DNA of 64,000 nt from Methylococcales bacterium (GTDB taxonomy: Bacteria; Pseudomonadota; Gammaproteobacteria; Methylococcales; Methylomonadaceae): NCBI GenBank assembly GCA_030693155.1, contig JAUYBJ010000026.1:1-64000 (forward strand), written 5' to 3'. Shown one piece after another: positions 1 through 7,904 of the stretch. A program made the position numbers and the translations under genes. Below the pieces are notes generated by a model. It was not told the origin of the DNA and ran no database searches. It saw nothing but the letters and a program-made list of their open reading frames with translations. Position 1 is the first letter of the stretch; each line of letters begins with the position of its first letter.

Positions 1-1
1 G

Positions 2-247
2 GCAACACGAGAAACCACAGCGGAACTGGTACAGCTGGTACAACGTATCGCCGCTGACGCTAACGCGCAAGTATTAACCACTCAACGCTTACAAGAACGG
101 GCAGTGGAAATTACCAAAAGTTCCGAAGAAACGTTTGATAAGTTGCAAGCGCAAGGGCTGCAAACTGAACAGTTGGTGGGATTATCAAACGATCTAGTGG
201 AATCGGTCGGGGTATTCACTCTGCCAGCTGTTAAAACAGCGGCTTAA
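2..247 (+). CDS. C-terminal fragment of a chemoreceptor-like (MCP/PilJ-type) protein
   Basis: An open frame enters from the left edge and ends at TAA 245-247, giving 81 residues. The peptide is a long heptad-like helix (ELVQLVQRIAADANAQ, then SSEETFDKLQAQGLQTEQL) ending in LSNDLVESVGVFTLP. Alternating hydrophobic and polar residues, and an ending of the form L..L...V..F.LP, resemble the cytoplasmic tail of methyl-accepting chemotaxis proteins, especially PilJ-type ones. The signalling hairpin tip would lie outside the window, so the family call rests only on the coiled-coil tail. Another coiled-coil protein is possible. Confidence 0.5.
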   Translation, partial: ATRETTAELVQLVQRIAADANAQVLTTQRLQERAVEITKSSEETFDKLQAQGLQTEQLVGLSNDLVESVGVFTLPAVKTAA

Positions 248-257
248 AATTCATTCC

Positions 258-338
258 GTAGGGTGGGCAACGCTTTTTTGCCCACCACTTTTCATCGGCA
301 AATGGTGGGCAAACGATAAAGCTGTTTGCCCACCCTAC
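258..338. repeat. Palindromic repeat, GTAGGGTGGGCAA family
   Basis: An imperfect inverted repeat: GTAGGGTGGGCAACGC at the left and GCTGTTTGCCCACCCTAC at the right, with an inner inverted copy (TGCCCACCA / TGGTGGGCA). It lies between the convergent ends of the chemoreceptor-like gene and the zinc protease gene. A related copy lies at 7810-7884. It may act as a hairpin terminator for both genes. Confidence 0.7.
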
Positions 339-352
339 AAACTTATTCCAAC

Positions 353-1135
353 CTACCTCACTGTCAGCCAGTTAATTTCTTTAGCGGTTTGTTCACCAAT
401 AACACAAGCATTCAAATTACCCGCCATGTGTGATTTAGTCACACTTTCTGGTATCCCGATAGCCATAATCTCTGCTTTACTTTGCGGATACAAGGGCGAC
501 TGATTTGAAACCGCATAACCACTAGGGAAAAGCGGCTGACCGTTGACATCGTATTTATCAGTCGCACCAACCGTATGCAGTAACTCATGAACAATAACCA
601 CGTTGTTTTGTTCATCGTAAGTTTCCGCAGCAAACGCATGAACAATCGCAATCAAGCCTTTATCGAGTCCGAGTGAATGCTCCAGATGGCGACCAGCCAC
701 TGGCTCATGATAATAAACAAACACCCGAATACGATGCAGATTAGCGTTTACATCGGGGGTGTTTTTATAAGCCCAATAACGCAGTTTTATACTCCACGCG
801 ATAATAGCAAAAACGTTGGCATCAGGTTTAGGTGATGCAGGCGGCTGTACTGTCATCACCGCGCCTAACTGCGTTTGAGTAGGGTGGCTACTCGACTTAT
901 AAAGTAAACTTTGTTGCTTTATAAAATCATCAACAGGCTGAAATACACTGCTATCAAGTTCATTGATGTACTCATTAACACTGGAGCTATTGTTATCGCC
1001 ATTAATAGGATAAATCACTACCTGCAAAGGAGTTGCCCACGATCTTGCCTGTACTTTTTGTATTTTGCTGTAAAAAGCCAAGGTGACAAAGATAGCCAGC
1101 AGGATGGTTATGCGGGTGAATTTCCACCAGTTCAT
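353..1135 (-). CDS. Membrane-anchored putative zinc metalloprotease (HExxHxxGxxD)
   Basis: A 260-residue protein with an uncleaved-looking N-terminal hydrophobic segment (residues about 9-22, ITILLAIFVTLAFY), so the rest is probably periplasmic. Near residue 183 it carries HELLHTVGATDKYD, the extended HExxHxxGxxD zinc site typical of metzincin-type peptidases: two His ligands, the catalytic Glu, and a third ligand position. The rest of the chain matches no family I recognise. The region before the motif contains conserved-looking aromatic stretches (WSIKLRYWAY). It sits where hoxH would be expected, downstream of hoxY on the same strand with a 140-bp gap, but nothing ties it to hydrogenase maturation. 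The peptidase fold is inferred from the motif; the substrate is unknown. Confidence 0.7.
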   Translation of the reverse strand: MNWWKFTRITILLAIFVTLAFYSKIQKVQARSWATPLQVVIYPINGDNNSSSVNEYINELDSSVFQPVDDFIKQQSLLYKSSSHPTQTQLGAVMTVQPPASPKPDANVFAIIAWSIKLRYWAYKNTPDVNANLHRIRVFVYYHEPVAGRHLEHSLGLDKGLIAIVHAFAAETYDEQNNVVIVHELLHTVGATDKYDVNGQPLFPSGYAVSNQSPLYPQSKAEIMAIGIPESVTKSHMAGNLNACVIGEQTAKEINWLTVR

Positions 1136-1275
1136 AGCGGAAAATGCGCGATTTCAGGTTGCACAAATGTCTTCATTAAGAATCGGTTTTGATCCACTAG
1201 CGGTATAGATTGGGCTGCTAAAAAGCGGCAACCCAAGCTATATTTTTCGTCATTATTCAACAAACCTGCCATCAC

Positions 1276-1815
1276 TTAATCGTAATGCACTAAATCGTAA
1301 TCCAAACCCGGTTCGCGTCCTTCCAGTAAATCGGTTAAAAACTTCCAGAATACATCCGCAGACGGTGGACAACCGGGCAGTGAATAATCAATTTTCACCA
1401 CTTCATGAATCGGATGCACTTGATTCAGCAATAACGGCAATTCAGGGTCATTGGGAATCATCGGATTTTCCACGCCGATACCGTCCAGATAGGCTTCTCT
1501 TAAACATTCTTCCAGCGGTACAGAATTGCGCATCGCAGGCAAACCGCCGTTAATCGCACACGCGCCGACTGCTACCAGAATTTTACAATTCTGGCGAAAT
1601 TCGCGTAATACATGAACGTTTTCCGCGTTACACACACCACCTTCAATTAAACCGATGTCGCACGGAGCGCAGTGTTTAATGTCGGTAATCGGCGAACGGT
1701 TGAATTCGACCAACTCCGCTAATGGCACTAAACGCTCATCCAAATCTAAAAACGACATATGACAACCGAAACAACCCGCTAACGAGGTGGTCGCTATTCT
1801 TACTTTATTCGCCAT
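1276..1815 (-). CDS. hoxY: NAD-reducing [NiFe] hydrogenase small subunit HoxY
   Basis: Small subunit of the cytoplasmic bidirectional [NiFe] hydrogenase. It holds the proximal [4Fe-4S] cluster that passes electrons between the Ni-Fe site in HoxH and the HoxFU diaphorase. The Cys pattern is visible: LAGCFGCHMSFLD near residue 15, APCDIG, VGACA in the middle and LPGCPPS near residue 150. I place the start at MANKV (1815), not at the upstream Met of the ORF, because CAGGAGA lies just before it. At 179 residues it has the normal HoxY size. It follows hoxU with a short overlap, so the two are probably translated together. The catalytic partner hoxH is not downstream, which is unusual. Confidence 0.9.
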   Translation of the reverse strand: MANKVRIATTSLAGCFGCHMSFLDLDERLVPLAELVEFNRSPITDIKHCAPCDIGLIEGGVCNAENVHVLREFRQNCKILVAVGACAINGGLPAMRNSVPLEECLREAYLDGIGVENPMIPNDPELPLLLNQVHPIHEVVKIDYSLPGCPPSADVFWKFLTDLLEGREPGLDYDLVHYD

Positions 1816-2509
1816 GCTGTTCTCCTGCACTCATGTCACAAATATCATGGTGGTCGTAACGTCGTTGTCCAATCGGCACTTTAAACGCCGTGCCTTTGAC
1901 TAAAATCGCCCCTGTCGGGCAAATATGCGCCGCTCTATCATCGACGTTTATATCACTGTCGCCCAAATTGCCCGATGCAGAATTGACAATTAAATGTTTA
2001 TTAATCCCGCGTCCTGCAATCGCAAATACATCTTTGCCGTCGGCATGACTGGCGCGCACACACAAATTGCAGAAAATACAGCGATTGCGATCCAGTAATA
2101 AATCGGGATGTGAGGAATCAAGATCGCGTAACGCGAAAAAATGCGGGTAATGATTATCCAGCATATTCAAATGATAACCGACCGCCTGTAACTGGCAATT
2201 GCCCGATTTTTCACACGAAGGGCAAAAATGATTGCCTTCAACAAACAGCATTTGCGTGAGACGTTTGCGGTCAAAATTGAGTTCTTCGGTATTATTGCAA
2301 ACCGCCTGCCCCTCAACCGCTGGAAAGGTACACGCCGTGGCATTACGCCCATTCACATTGACCGTACACAGTTTGCAACTGCCGTGCGGCGCAAATTCAG
2401 GGTTATGGCATAAATGCGGAATATACACCCCTGCCGCCGTTGCCGCTTCGATAATGGTTTGCCCTTCTTCAAAAGGGATGGTTTGTCCGTCTATAGTAAT
2501 GTGACTCAT
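1805..2509 (-). CDS. hoxU: NAD-reducing hydrogenase diaphorase subunit HoxU (NuoG-like)
   Basis: Iron-sulfur subunit of the HoxFU NADH-dehydrogenase module, homologous to the N-terminal part of NuoG. An N-terminal plant-type [2Fe-2S] ferredoxin domain carries CHNPEF and GSCKLC, followed by ACTFP. A His/Cys cluster motif follows (NHFCPSCEKSGNC), then NRCIFCNLCVRA and HICPTGA. The ATG at 2509 overlaps the hoxF stop as TGATG, so the genes are translationally coupled; the ORF-track start is an upstream GTG and is less likely. At 234 residues it has the usual HoxU length. It is confidently assigned by motif order and position between hoxF and hoxY. Confidence 0.92.
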   Translation of the reverse strand: MSHITIDGQTIPFEEGQTIIEAATAAGVYIPHLCHNPEFAPHGSCKLCTVNVNGRNATACTFPAVEGQAVCNNTEELNFDRKRLTQMLFVEGNHFCPSCEKSGNCQLQAVGYHLNMLDNHYPHFFALRDLDSSHPDLLLDRNRCIFCNLCVRASHADGKDVFAIAGRGINKHLIVNSASGNLGDSDINVDDRAAHICPTGAILVKGTAFKVPIGQRRYDHHDICDMSAGEQHGE

Positions 2510-4290
2510 CACTCTTCCTCCACTTGAGCTAAATGCGCGTTGCTGTCATCACGACCGCTCAGTTGTCTGGCAATCGCTAAAGCACCGTCCAAATCAAAAC
2601 CCGGTTCAAAGCTGATTTGTTTAATTTTCTGATTATATAATTCGGGATACCGTTCCAGCGTGGTAATAATCGGTTGCGCCGCTGTTTGCCCCAAACCGCA
2701 ATGGCTGGTAGTTTTAATCAACTGGGCAATTTCCTGTAATTCACGCACATCACCCGACGAACCGTGACCTGTGCAAATTTTATCAAACTGTTTTTTCAGC
2801 AATGATGTACCCACACGGCACGGTGTACAAAAGCCACAGCTTTCATGCGCGAAAAAGTCGGTAAAATTCTGCACAATATCGAAAATACTGCGGCTGGTAT
2901 TAAAGATAATGAATGAGCCGCCGGTGGCTAAATCTTGAAACCCCAACACGCGGTCAAATTCGGTATCGCAAATAAATGTTCCTGACGGCCCGCCGACTTG
3001 CACACCCAACACATCATCCGCACCGCAATCATTAAGTATTTGCCGAATTGATGTCCCGAATGGGTATTCATAAATACCCGCTTTCGCACAATCACCGCTG
3101 ATACTGAGGATTTTTGTGCCTGTGGATTGTTCTGTGCCGTGTGCGGCAAACCATGCGCCACCGTGTAGCGCGATATGCGCGGCAGCTACAAAAGTTTCAA
3201 CGTTATTCACCACGGTGGGTTTATTCAAATAGCCAGAAGTGACGGGATACGGCGGACGGTTGCGCGGAATGCCGCGTTTACCTTCCAGCGATTCAATCAG
3301 TGCCGATTCTTCGCCGCAAATATACGCGCCCAGTCCTAGTTGAATGGCTATATCGAAACTCAAACCTTGATCCAGAATATTATCGCCCAATAATCCCGCG
3401 TTACGGCGTTGGGCTAATACGGCTAATAAAGGTTCGTACAGGTGTAAATACTCACCGCGTAAATAAATAAAGCCCTGAGTCGCGCCGATAATTGCGCCGC
3501 ATAAGGTCATGCCTTCGATTAATTCATGCGCATAACTATTTAATAGCACACGGTCTTTAAATGTTCCCGGTTCGCCTTCGTCGGCATTGCAGACCACATA
3601 ACGTTGTGATGCCTCAGTATTGCGGCACAACTGCCATTTCATTGCGGTAGTAAAACCCGCACCGCCCCGACCGCGTAAGCCTGCAGTTTTAATTTCATCC
3701 AGCGTTTCTGTTAATCCGCGTTGCAAGGCGGCTTGTAACGCCGCGCCGTGGGCTAATTCAGCGGTTAACAATAAACCTGCCTGATGAATGTTATCGTCCA
3801 CCGCTAATAAATCACTGTCCCAGTCGGTCACGGGTATATTGTGTTTGATAGCGGCAACCATGCGATCTATACGTTCTGGAGTCAAATAAGCAATCGCATG
3901 ACCATTGACTAATGCCGCTGGCCCTTGATCGCACAAACCTGTACAGGAAGTGTTATCAATGCTCACCAATCTGTCTGCTCGCACCGTTCCCAATGGTGTG
4001 TGCAGTTTTTGACATAAATAATCCGCTAAGTCCTGTTTGCCCAGCATAATATCGGTAATTGAATTACTGAGTAGAATGTCATAATGACCACGCGACTCAA
4101 ACGAAAGAAAACTGTAAAACTCAACAACTGCGATAATTTGCGTTCTCGGAACACCTAACTGCTGAGAGATTAAGTCAACAGCAAGTTTGGGAATATGAAA
4201 ATATTGTGCCTGTACCTCGCGCAATATCATTAACAGGGGCGTAGCGTAGCTTTGATATTTTTTCAGCGTGTGATTAATAAATGATTCCAT
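2509..4290 (-). CDS. hoxF: NAD-reducing hydrogenase diaphorase subunit HoxF (HoxE/NuoE + NuoF fusion)
   Basis: FMN- and NAD-binding subunit of the soluble hydrogenase diaphorase. Residues about 1-150 form a NuoE/HoxE-like thioredoxin-fold [2Fe-2S] domain (VVEFYSFLSF, then CTGLCDQGPA). The remainder is NuoF-like: GRGGAGFTTAMKW for NADH, NADEGEPGTFKDR, GLGAYICGEESALIESLEG for FMN, and the [4Fe-4S] motif ESCGFCTPCRVGT with a later Cys in SHCGLGQTA. The start is MESFINH at 4290, preceded by AGAGGAAG; the 32 upstream residues of the longer ORF do not look like the family. At 593 residues it is typical of HoxF. It is the first gene of hoxFUY. Confidence 0.93.
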   Translation of the reverse strand: MESFINHTLKKYQSYATPLLMILREVQAQYFHIPKLAVDLISQQLGVPRTQIIAVVEFYSFLSFESRGHYDILLSNSITDIMLGKQDLADYLCQKLHTPLGTVRADRLVSIDNTSCTGLCDQGPAALVNGHAIAYLTPERIDRMVAAIKHNIPVTDWDSDLLAVDDNIHQAGLLLTAELAHGAALQAALQRGLTETLDEIKTAGLRGRGGAGFTTAMKWQLCRNTEASQRYVVCNADEGEPGTFKDRVLLNSYAHELIEGMTLCGAIIGATQGFIYLRGEYLHLYEPLLAVLAQRRNAGLLGDNILDQGLSFDIAIQLGLGAYICGEESALIESLEGKRGIPRNRPPYPVTSGYLNKPTVVNNVETFVAAAHIALHGGAWFAAHGTEQSTGTKILSISGDCAKAGIYEYPFGTSIRQILNDCGADDVLGVQVGGPSGTFICDTEFDRVLGFQDLATGGSFIIFNTSRSIFDIVQNFTDFFAHESCGFCTPCRVGTSLLKKQFDKICTGHGSSGDVRELQEIAQLIKTTSHCGLGQTAAQPIITTLERYPELYNQKIKQISFEPGFDLDGALAIARQLSGRDDSNAHLAQVEEE

Positions 4291-4407
4291 GACTTCCTCT
4301 TGTTGAGTTAGGTTTTGGTGTTTCTCTCTGGTCAAAAAGCCATTGAGAGAGTAAGTTAATAGTAACACCCCACTTATTAAAATCAATGCCAGTCAACAAA
4401 TCAGCCT

Positions 4408-4989
4408 ATGTTAAAACGATTTATTACCCTGTTACTCACCTGTATATGCTTATCGTCTCTTGCTTACGCGGCACAAGTGACCGAAAAGCAAGGCAATATC
4501 TATTACGATAATCAGCAACTAACTTCATCAGGCAAAGATAGCATGGCGGTGTTATCGCCCGATGACAAACAAGTGGTTTTTGTGCGTGATGATGCACTGT
4601 GGTTGATGGATGTGAGTGGCAACAATGCTCATGCTATCGTTGTCAGTGCTGAAAATGACGACGTTAAACAGCATTTAACTGACCTCAATAATCCCCGTTT
4701 TTCCTTGGATGGCAAGGCAGTTTATTTTCTCAGTGCCGCGTGGGCTATCTCTAATGCCGTTCATGTCGTCGATTTAACCACTCATAAACAGCATTTTGTC
4801 ACCGATGGTAACAGTCTGTAATTAGTGCCTAGGGGTAACTATAAAGGTTATCTCATTGTATCCAAACATAAGTACCATCAAGGCGGCGGTTCTTATGAAG
4901 ATTTTTGGCTGGTATCGCCCAAAGGCAAAGCCATAAAATCGTTAGGTGAAGAAGAGGAACGAGTGAATGCGTTTCTTAAGGCAAATTGA
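4408..4989 (+). pseudogene. Secreted PD40/TolB-type beta-propeller protein, broken by an in-frame stop
   Basis: The first 137 codons encode a signal peptide (MLKRFITLLLTCICLSSLAYA) and a short beta-propeller-like segment with PD40-style phrases (MAVLSPDDKQVVFVRDDALWL, NPRFSLDGKAVYFLSAAW). TAA at 4819-4821 stops the frame, but the same frame continues without a shift for 55 more codons to TGA at 4987-4989. That tail reads like normal protein (GYLIVSKHKYHQGGGSYEDF, WLVSPKGK). A single nonsense change (for example GAA or CAA to TAA) would explain it. Suppression or a sequencing error cannot be excluded. It is divergent from hoxF, so its promoter is shared with that intergenic gap. Confidence 0.6.
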
Positions 4990-5067
4990 AGTAAAATAGC
5001 CGTTACTTGCACTATCAATTTATGTCGATTGGATTAGTGATAACGAAATCCATCAACATAACGCTTA

Positions 5068-5098
5068 TTGTTGGGTTTCGTCCCTCAACCCAACCTAC
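5068..5098. repeat. Palindromic repeat, GTAGGTTGGGTT family
   Basis: TTGTTGGGTTTCG and the reversed CAACCCAACCTAC form a short hairpin just upstream of the dynamin-like gene. The same family occurs at 10529-10560, 34159-34236 and, inside a coding region, at 40302-40336. Confidence 0.6.
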
Positions 5099-5116
5099 GA
5101 GACAACTGGAACACTT

Positions 5117-7477
5117 ATGACGACTTGGTTAGAAACCTGCCAACAACAACTGGCACGCTTGGAAAAAACGGCGGTGTTAGCCGATAAATTAGTGACGCTC
5201 GGCAATAAAACAGGCGTAGACATTGCGCCTGAACTGCTGAAAAAACTGAACAGCGAACGCCCGCGTCTCAATCGCCAATTAGAACGCTTACACGCCAATC
5301 GCTTTGAAGTGGCGGTTATCGGCTTGGAAAAAGCGGGCAAAAGCGCGTTACTGAATGCGTGGTTAGGACAGGAAATTCTACCCTCCGCGCGTGAGCGTTG
5401 TACATTCACCAGCACCGAAATCTGGTCGGCACAAACTGAACAAGATCAATTATTGCAAATTCAATACTACACTCAGGATGAAATAAATGAATTGCAACAA
5501 CAACGCAGTAACGCCCTGTTAGGCTTGCTGGGCGAACGGGAACGCAAAGAAATTCAGGAAGATTTTGATGATACTGAACAAAATCTCAACGCTATTTATG
5601 AATTCACCAAACACACCGAAGGCTTTAGGCAGAATTTTATTGATATAAGCGAAATTAACGAACAACTGCAAGCGGCGATTTTCAGAAACCGTGCACAATC
5701 GCTCGCCATTAAACGCATTCAACTAAAAACCGTGCGTCTGCGTAGTGATCGTGACATCGTATTTCATGATGTCCCTGGCTTTAACTCAGGTATTTTAATG
5801 CACGCCGAACAAGCCATTGAACGGCTGAAACATTGCGATGCCATTATTTATGCCAAAGAAATGAAACAGCCGTCTATCACTGGTCCCGAAAAAGAAATGC
5901 TGGTGATTGCCGATGCCGAAGACCCCAGTATTCGCGTCGCTGACAAAGTGTTTGTGGTGCTGACGCAAGCCGATGCATTGGATGACCAAATTGATTTTAA
6001 AGACACCTTGGCAAAACACAGAAACTACTGGCCAACCGTACCCGAACGCCGTTTATTACCCGTGTGTGCGCGGTCGCATTTGGTGGAATTCGGTATTCCG
6101 TCCGAAGACACGCTGCGCCGTACCAAAAGTGCCGATGATAAAGGCAAAATGAAAAAACTGGGGATTAACGATGGTATTCCCGCACTGAAAGAAGCGGTCA
6201 ATCATTACATCGACCACGAACGCGCGTTGGTATTAGAAAAACGCTGTGACGCGCTGGTCAATAATATTCGCCAAATCGCCAGCGATATACTCACCAAACT
6301 CGAACCGATTTACGGCACAGTGGTAGTTGATGGTGACGCACAAGAAGATGATTTAATCGGCAAAGAATTCAATCAATGGTGGGGACGTGAATGGCAACGC
6401 ATCAAAAAAGATTTTGATGTCTGGTACGCGGAAGTCATTCAGGGACGCAAAGAAGCCGATGCGATAGGCTCTGAACATCAGGAACTCGCCGCGTTACGCG
6501 CCGCTTATGACAGCAAAATTGAATCGTTACTCAGCGAATTGACCACTGCGCAACCCGATGAATTAAAACGCATTTATACCGCAGGCGGTGCGATTTCCAT
6601 GCCTGACCCGCGCGAAGGCAATTATAAAATTCGGGAGGAATTGTTTCGAGAAATTCAGAAAAAATTTGAAACCGAAATGACCGACCAGTTAGCGCAAGCT
6701 CTGCAAGCGTTAATCGACCAGATTGTACAAAAAACCCAAGCCTTGTTATGGAACACCGAGGAAGTGCGCCGCACCCTGTTACATTCTCATGCCGATGAAA
6801 GTCTGGAACAAGCGCGTATTCGTCATGGCTTTCAAGTGCTATTTTTACGTTTCAGCCGCGTCGCGGTAGAAGCCTTTATTGCCAAACCGTTGCAAGCGCG
6901 TGAACGTTTATTAAATGAACGCGCCGCTGAAATTAAAACTCTGGAAGCGTTTTATCAAGGCATCGACAAAGCCAAACAGGAAGGCGGCTTAACGCATTAT
7001 TTGCGTTATGGTTTATGGGAAAAATTAGTCAGCCCGCCTGCAAACACCCGAAGCAGAGGCAAAGCGGCAAACGCACAAGAAGCGGTCGCCGCTATCATGC
7101 CCGAAGTCATTACTATTGCTAAAAAAGTCATCGAAGAACAACAGGAAAAAGCCCCTGAACCCAACAACTTCGATGCAGTAGTAGCAGAAATCAACGGCGA
7201 TTTAGCGGCATTAGAAGATTATCTGAAAAACAGCGTGTTTTATGCGGCGGGGTTTATCACCTACTGCAATCAGGAATTAGAACGCATACGCAATCGTTTT
7301 AAAGAAATGGAAGACAACGACAGACAATGGATAGGCATTATCCGCACCGCTGTTAAATACGAAAAAAATACTGCTATTCCTTATAGCATTGCCCATTCCA
7401 AACGTGATTTTCGCTTGCGTCGGGAAATTGCGTTAGAACTCAAGGAAATTCGGGAAATCTGCTTAAACGTTTATTAG
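5117..7477 (+). CDS. Dynamin-like large GTPase
   Basis: A 786-residue protein of the bacterial dynamin-like superfamily. GTPase motifs are in order: P-loop GLEKAGKSAL (near residue 70), the switch I threonine in ERCTFTSTE (near 96), DVPGFNSG (G3, near 218) and TQAD (G4, near 283). The remaining 450 residues are predicted helical and rich in Glu, Gln and Lys, as expected for a stalk/helical bundle. No clear transmembrane span was seen; a weak hydrophobic stretch (VFYAAGFITYC) lies near residue 715. Bacterial dynamins remodel or protect membranes; the exact role here is not known. A single gene without a second dynamin partner. It is followed by a terminator-like hairpin at 7483-7530. Confidence 0.85.
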   Translation: MTTWLETCQQQLARLEKTAVLADKLVTLGNKTGVDIAPELLKKLNSERPRLNRQLERLHANRFEVAVIGLEKAGKSALLNAWLGQEILPSARERCTFTSTEIWSAQTEQDQLLQIQYYTQDEINELQQQRSNALLGLLGERERKEIQEDFDDTEQNLNAIYEFTKHTEGFRQNFIDISEINEQLQAAIFRNRAQSLAIKRIQLKTVRLRSDRDIVFHDVPGFNSGILMHAEQAIERLKHCDAIIYAKEMKQPSITGPEKEMLVIADAEDPSIRVADKVFVVLTQADALDDQIDFKDTLAKHRNYWPTVPERRLLPVCARSHLVEFGIPSEDTLRRTKSADDKGKMKKLGINDGIPALKEAVNHYIDHERALVLEKRCDALVNNIRQIASDILTKLEPIYGTVVVDGDAQEDDLIGKEFNQWWGREWQRIKKDFDVWYAEVIQGRKEADAIGSEHQELAALRAAYDSKIESLLSELTTAQPDELKRIYTAGGAISMPDPREGNYKIREELFREIQKKFETEMTDQLAQALQALIDQIVQKTQALLWNTEEVRRTLLHSHADESLEQARIRHGFQVLFLRFSRVAVEAFIAKPLQARERLLNERAAEIKTLEAFYQGIDKAKQEGGLTHYLRYGLWEKLVSPPANTRSRGKAANAQEAVAAIMPEVITIAKKVIEEQQEKAPEPNNFDAVVAEINGDLAALEDYLKNSVFYAAGFITYCNQELERIRNRFKEMEDNDRQWIGIIRTAVKYEKNTAIPYSIAHSKRDFRLRREIALELKEIREICLNVY

Positions 7478-7482
7478 TTAAT

Positions 7483-7530
7483 TAGGTTAAAATGCACCGC
7501 AACAACCATTATTACGGTGCATTTCAACCT
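7483..7530 (+). terminator. Hairpin downstream of the dynamin-like gene
   Basis: Inverted repeat AATGCACCG ... CGGTGCATT extended outward by AGGTT / AACCT, starting 5 bp after the stop codon. There is no long T-run, so factor-independent termination is only probable. Confidence 0.55.
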
Positions 7531-7607
7531 TAACAGGCCACCTAAAATCACAACTCATTGAATCTATTAGCTTTACAATAATGGCGTATTTATTGCTTTA
7601 ATCTAGA

Positions 7608-7739
7608 GCTAACGCACAATAAAATGATAACGTTCGCACTGAGCCTGTCGAAGCCTGTCATGAACTTGTCGAATGGTGTGAGCATGGTTCGACAAGCTCA
7701 CCACGAACGGTTTTGTAATCATTTTATTAGCGGTTAGCT
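7608..7739. mobile_element. MITE-like element with nested TTCGACAAGCTC repeat
   Basis: Ends are imperfect inverted repeats: AGCTAACGCACAATAAAATG at the left against the reverse complement of ATCATTTTATTAGCGGTTAG at the right. The interior holds a separate palindromic repeat (GCCTGTCGAA ... TTCGACAAGCTC), a family also present in the element that split the CRISPR array (22226-22327). It has no coding capacity. With the palindrome at 7810-7884, this accounts for the 427-bp gap between the GTPase and acyltransferase genes. Confidence 0.55.
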
Positions 7740-7809
7740 ATAGCAAGTATTTGTCGGATTTCTAATAAACGTGGTTCGCCACAAATAGAAGACAATAATT
7801 TCTAGTCGC

Positions 7810-7884
7810 GTAGGGTGGGCAACGTTCTTTTGCCCATCTTTTATCCTGCAAGCGTTAAGCAAAAAAGCACTGCCCGCCCTGCAA
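7810..7884. repeat. Degenerate palindromic repeat, GTAGGGTGGGCAA family
   Basis: GTAGGGTGGGCAACG at the left and a decayed GCACTGCCCGCCCTGCA at the right. It underlies the N-terminal extension of the acyltransferase ORF in the ORF track, so that extension is probably not part of the protein. Confidence 0.55.
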
Positions 7885-7904
7885 CACTGCATAAATACTT
7901 CCGA

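Noticed and set aside
1136-1275. Remnant of hoxH downstream of hoxY
   Set aside because: No HoxH-like peptide (such as RxCGxC or DPCxxC motifs) was found in any frame.
7815-7904. N-terminal extension of the acyltransferase
   Set aside because: Encoded by a degenerate palindromic repeat; the family begins near YDINALRAIAI.
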